Below, in pieces: positions 62,760-64,000 of a stretch of DNA of 64,000 nucleotides. The DNA lies in NCBI GenBank assembly GCA_019188255.1, contig JAETXT010000011.1, positions 1,922,001 to 1,986,000 of the forward strand, given 5' to 3'. Source of the DNA: Verticillium longisporum. Taxonomy: Eukaryota > Ascomycota > Sordariomycetes > Glomerellales > Plectosphaerellaceae. Position 1 is the stretch's first letter. Each line of letters opens with the position of its first letter. The translations under genes and the position numbers were made by a program. Below the pieces are notes generated by a model. The model saw only the letters and a list, made by a program, of their open reading frames with translations, ran no database searches and was not told the origin of the DNA.

Positions 62760-64000
62760 TTAGTAGCTCCTGCCGAACATGACCCACTTCTTGGCGTGGC
62801 TGGAGCACTCGGGGTTGAGACACTTGGTCTCGCCCTCGACGAGCCCCTCGGGCTGCTCAAAGGGAATGCAGAGACTCTTCATGCCCATGGTGGGGGCACG
62901 CTTGCCCTCGGGAAGAGCCTCATTCTCAGGGCTCGAGTTCGTGGTCATCTCCTTGATGCGGTCCTCGCACTTGCCATCGAGGCAGAAGGGAATGATGACA
63001 ACGTTCTTGGCATCAAGAGCGGGGACGACCTCGTCCCAGTTGGTCAGCTTGAGGCGGTGCTCGCGGAAGGACTTCTCAGCCTTGGTGTAGAGGTCGGACT
63101 GGATCGTCTCGAGCAGCTCGGGGACCTTGGTGGCCAGGTCGGCGATGGGGATCTGGCCCTTCTCACCAGTGTCGCGACGAGCGTAGCTGACTTGCTCCTT
63201 GGCAGCGTCCTTGGGACCGTACTCGAGACGCAGGGGCACACCGCGCAGCTCCCAGTCGTTGAACTTCCAGGCGGGGGTGTAGCCCTCGCGGTGGTCAGAC
63301 TCAGTGCGCACACCGGCCTTCTTCAGCGTGTGGCGGATGTCCTCGACGCCCTCCTCGAGCTTCTTGCGGTCCTCGGCAGCCAACTTGGCCGTGATGCCCA
63401 CGGGGATGACAATGGCCTGAATCTTGGCGATGCGAGGGGGCAGAACAAGACCCTTGTCGTCACCGTGGATCATGACCATGACACCGATGACACGAGTCGA
63501 CAGACCCCACGAGTTTTGCCAGACGTGAATGTGGTTGCCCTTGTTGACGGGGTCCTCCACAGTAATGTCGAACATCTTGCTGAAGTTCTGACCCAAGCAG
63601 TGAGACGTGGCACCCTGGATGCCACGGCCGTTGGATGGGATGTAGCCCTCGACGGTGGTAGTATAGAAACCACCAGCAAACTTCTCATTCTCCGTCTTGG
63701 TTCCGCGAACGACGGGCACAGCGAGAAGCTGCTCGTAAACGCCAGCGTAGAGCTCGAGAATCTCAAGAACCTCCTTTCCGGCGAGCTCCTCAGTCAGATG
63801 CGCTGTGTGGCCCTCCTGCCACAGGAACTCCCTGGTACGAAGGAAGGGGGTGGTCTGCTTGGCTTCCCACCGGACGACCGAGTTCCACTGGTTCAGACGG
63901 AGAGGCAGGTCGCGATGGCTTCGGATCCACTTGGAGTAGTAGGGGTACATAACGGCTTCGGAGGTAGGACGGACGGCCACGGGAACCTCGAGGTCCTTGT
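62760..64000 (-). CDS. Prolyl-tRNA synthetase, eukaryotic type (3' part)
   Basis: Charges tRNA-Pro with proline. The window holds the C-terminal part: the class II motif 2 region RLNQWNSVVRWEAKQTTPFLRTREF, GATSHCLGQNFSKMFDI (motif 3 neighbourhood), the anticodon-binding domain (KIQAIVIPVGI) and the zinc-binding-like C-terminal domain of eukaryote/archaea-type enzymes (IIPFCLDGKCEDRIK, ECSSHAKKWVMFGRSY) ending in the typical C-terminal Tyr. The stop is at 62760-62762. The frame is open to position 64000 (KDLEVPVAVRPTSE), so the N-terminus lies outside. No intron or break in the visible part. Confidence 0.95.
   Translation of the reverse strand, partial: KDLEVPVAVRPTSEAVMYPYYSKWIRSHRDLPLRLNQWNSVVRWEAKQTTPFLRTREFLWQEGHTAHLTEELAGKEVLEILELYAGVYEQLLAVPVVRGTKTENEKFAGGFYTTTVEGYIPSNGRGIQGATSHCLGQNFSKMFDITVEDPVNKGNHIHVWQNSWGLSTRVIGVMVMIHGDDKGLVLPPRIAKIQAIVIPVGITAKLAAEDRKKLEEGVEDIRHTLKKAGVRTESDHREGYTPAWKFNDWELRGVPLRLEYGPKDAAKEQVSYARRDTGEKGQIPIADLATKVPELLETIQSDLYTKAEKSFREHRLKLTNWDEVVPALDAKNVVIIPFCLDGKCEDRIKEMTTNSSPENEALPEGKRAPTMGMKSLCIPFEQPEGLVEGETKCLNPECSSHAKKWVMFGRSY

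Overview
The window is nuclear DNA of a filamentous ascomycete, most likely a Sordariomycete and possibly of the order Hypocreales. The evidence is the set of short (47-143 nt) GT-AG introns, GC-rich coding sequence, fungal-type mannitol-1-phosphate 5-dehydrogenase, class II peroxidase and YpkA-type kinase, an intron-bearing tRNA-Arg, and two transposable-element regions carrying C-to-T / G-to-A decay of the RIP (repeat-induced point mutation) type. Nothing in it is bacterial.

Region 1 (1-18.9 kb) holds housekeeping genes, all on the minus strand: the 5' end of an unidentified gene, the COPI beta-prime subunit (Sec27), mannitol-1-phosphate 5-dehydrogenase, a gene-free stretch of about 6 kb, glucose-6-phosphate isomerase, and a YpkA/SGK-type AGC kinase. 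The dehydrogenase and the isomerase both use fructose-6-phosphate.

Region 2 (18.9-28.3 kb) is a repeat island. It starts with a tRNA-Arg(ACG) gene and a 200-bp MITE-like inverted-repeat element. An epoxide hydrolase pseudogene follows, inactivated by RIP-type mutations and split by a chromovirus (Ty3/gypsy) with two 214-bp LTRs that read as identical and a GCTAT target duplication. The chromovirus has lost the core of its reverse transcriptase. Between pol and the 3' LTR it carries a multi-exon, cysteine-rich gene on the opposite strand whose introns resemble each other.

Region 3 (29.1-42.8 kb) returns to ordinary genes: a short-chain dehydrogenase with a GC-AG intron, a PQ-loop membrane protein, a WRAP53/Swt21-like WD protein, a secreted class II haem peroxidase, a 943-aa protein resembling Zip2/SHOC1, and a secreted carboxylesterase.

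Region 4 (42.9-50.45 kb) is a single 7.54-kb LTR element reduced to an AT-rich fossil. Its 289-bp LTRs and GAATC target duplication are still recognisable, and remnants of integrase, reverse transcriptase and RNase H in that order mark it as Ty1/copia-like. RIP fades out within the outer part of each LTR.

Region 5 (50.9-64 kb) holds a DJ-1/PfpI protein, a GNAT acetyltransferase, DDB1, the Rieske protein of complex III, a secreted alanine-rich protein and the 3' part of prolyl-tRNA synthetase.

One caution applies to the whole window. Single-base losses, mostly in C or G runs, break the reading frames of the YpkA and Rieske genes and of the chromovirus. Adding back the inferred bases makes the two host coding lengths exact multiples of three, so assembly error is the simplest explanation for those genes.
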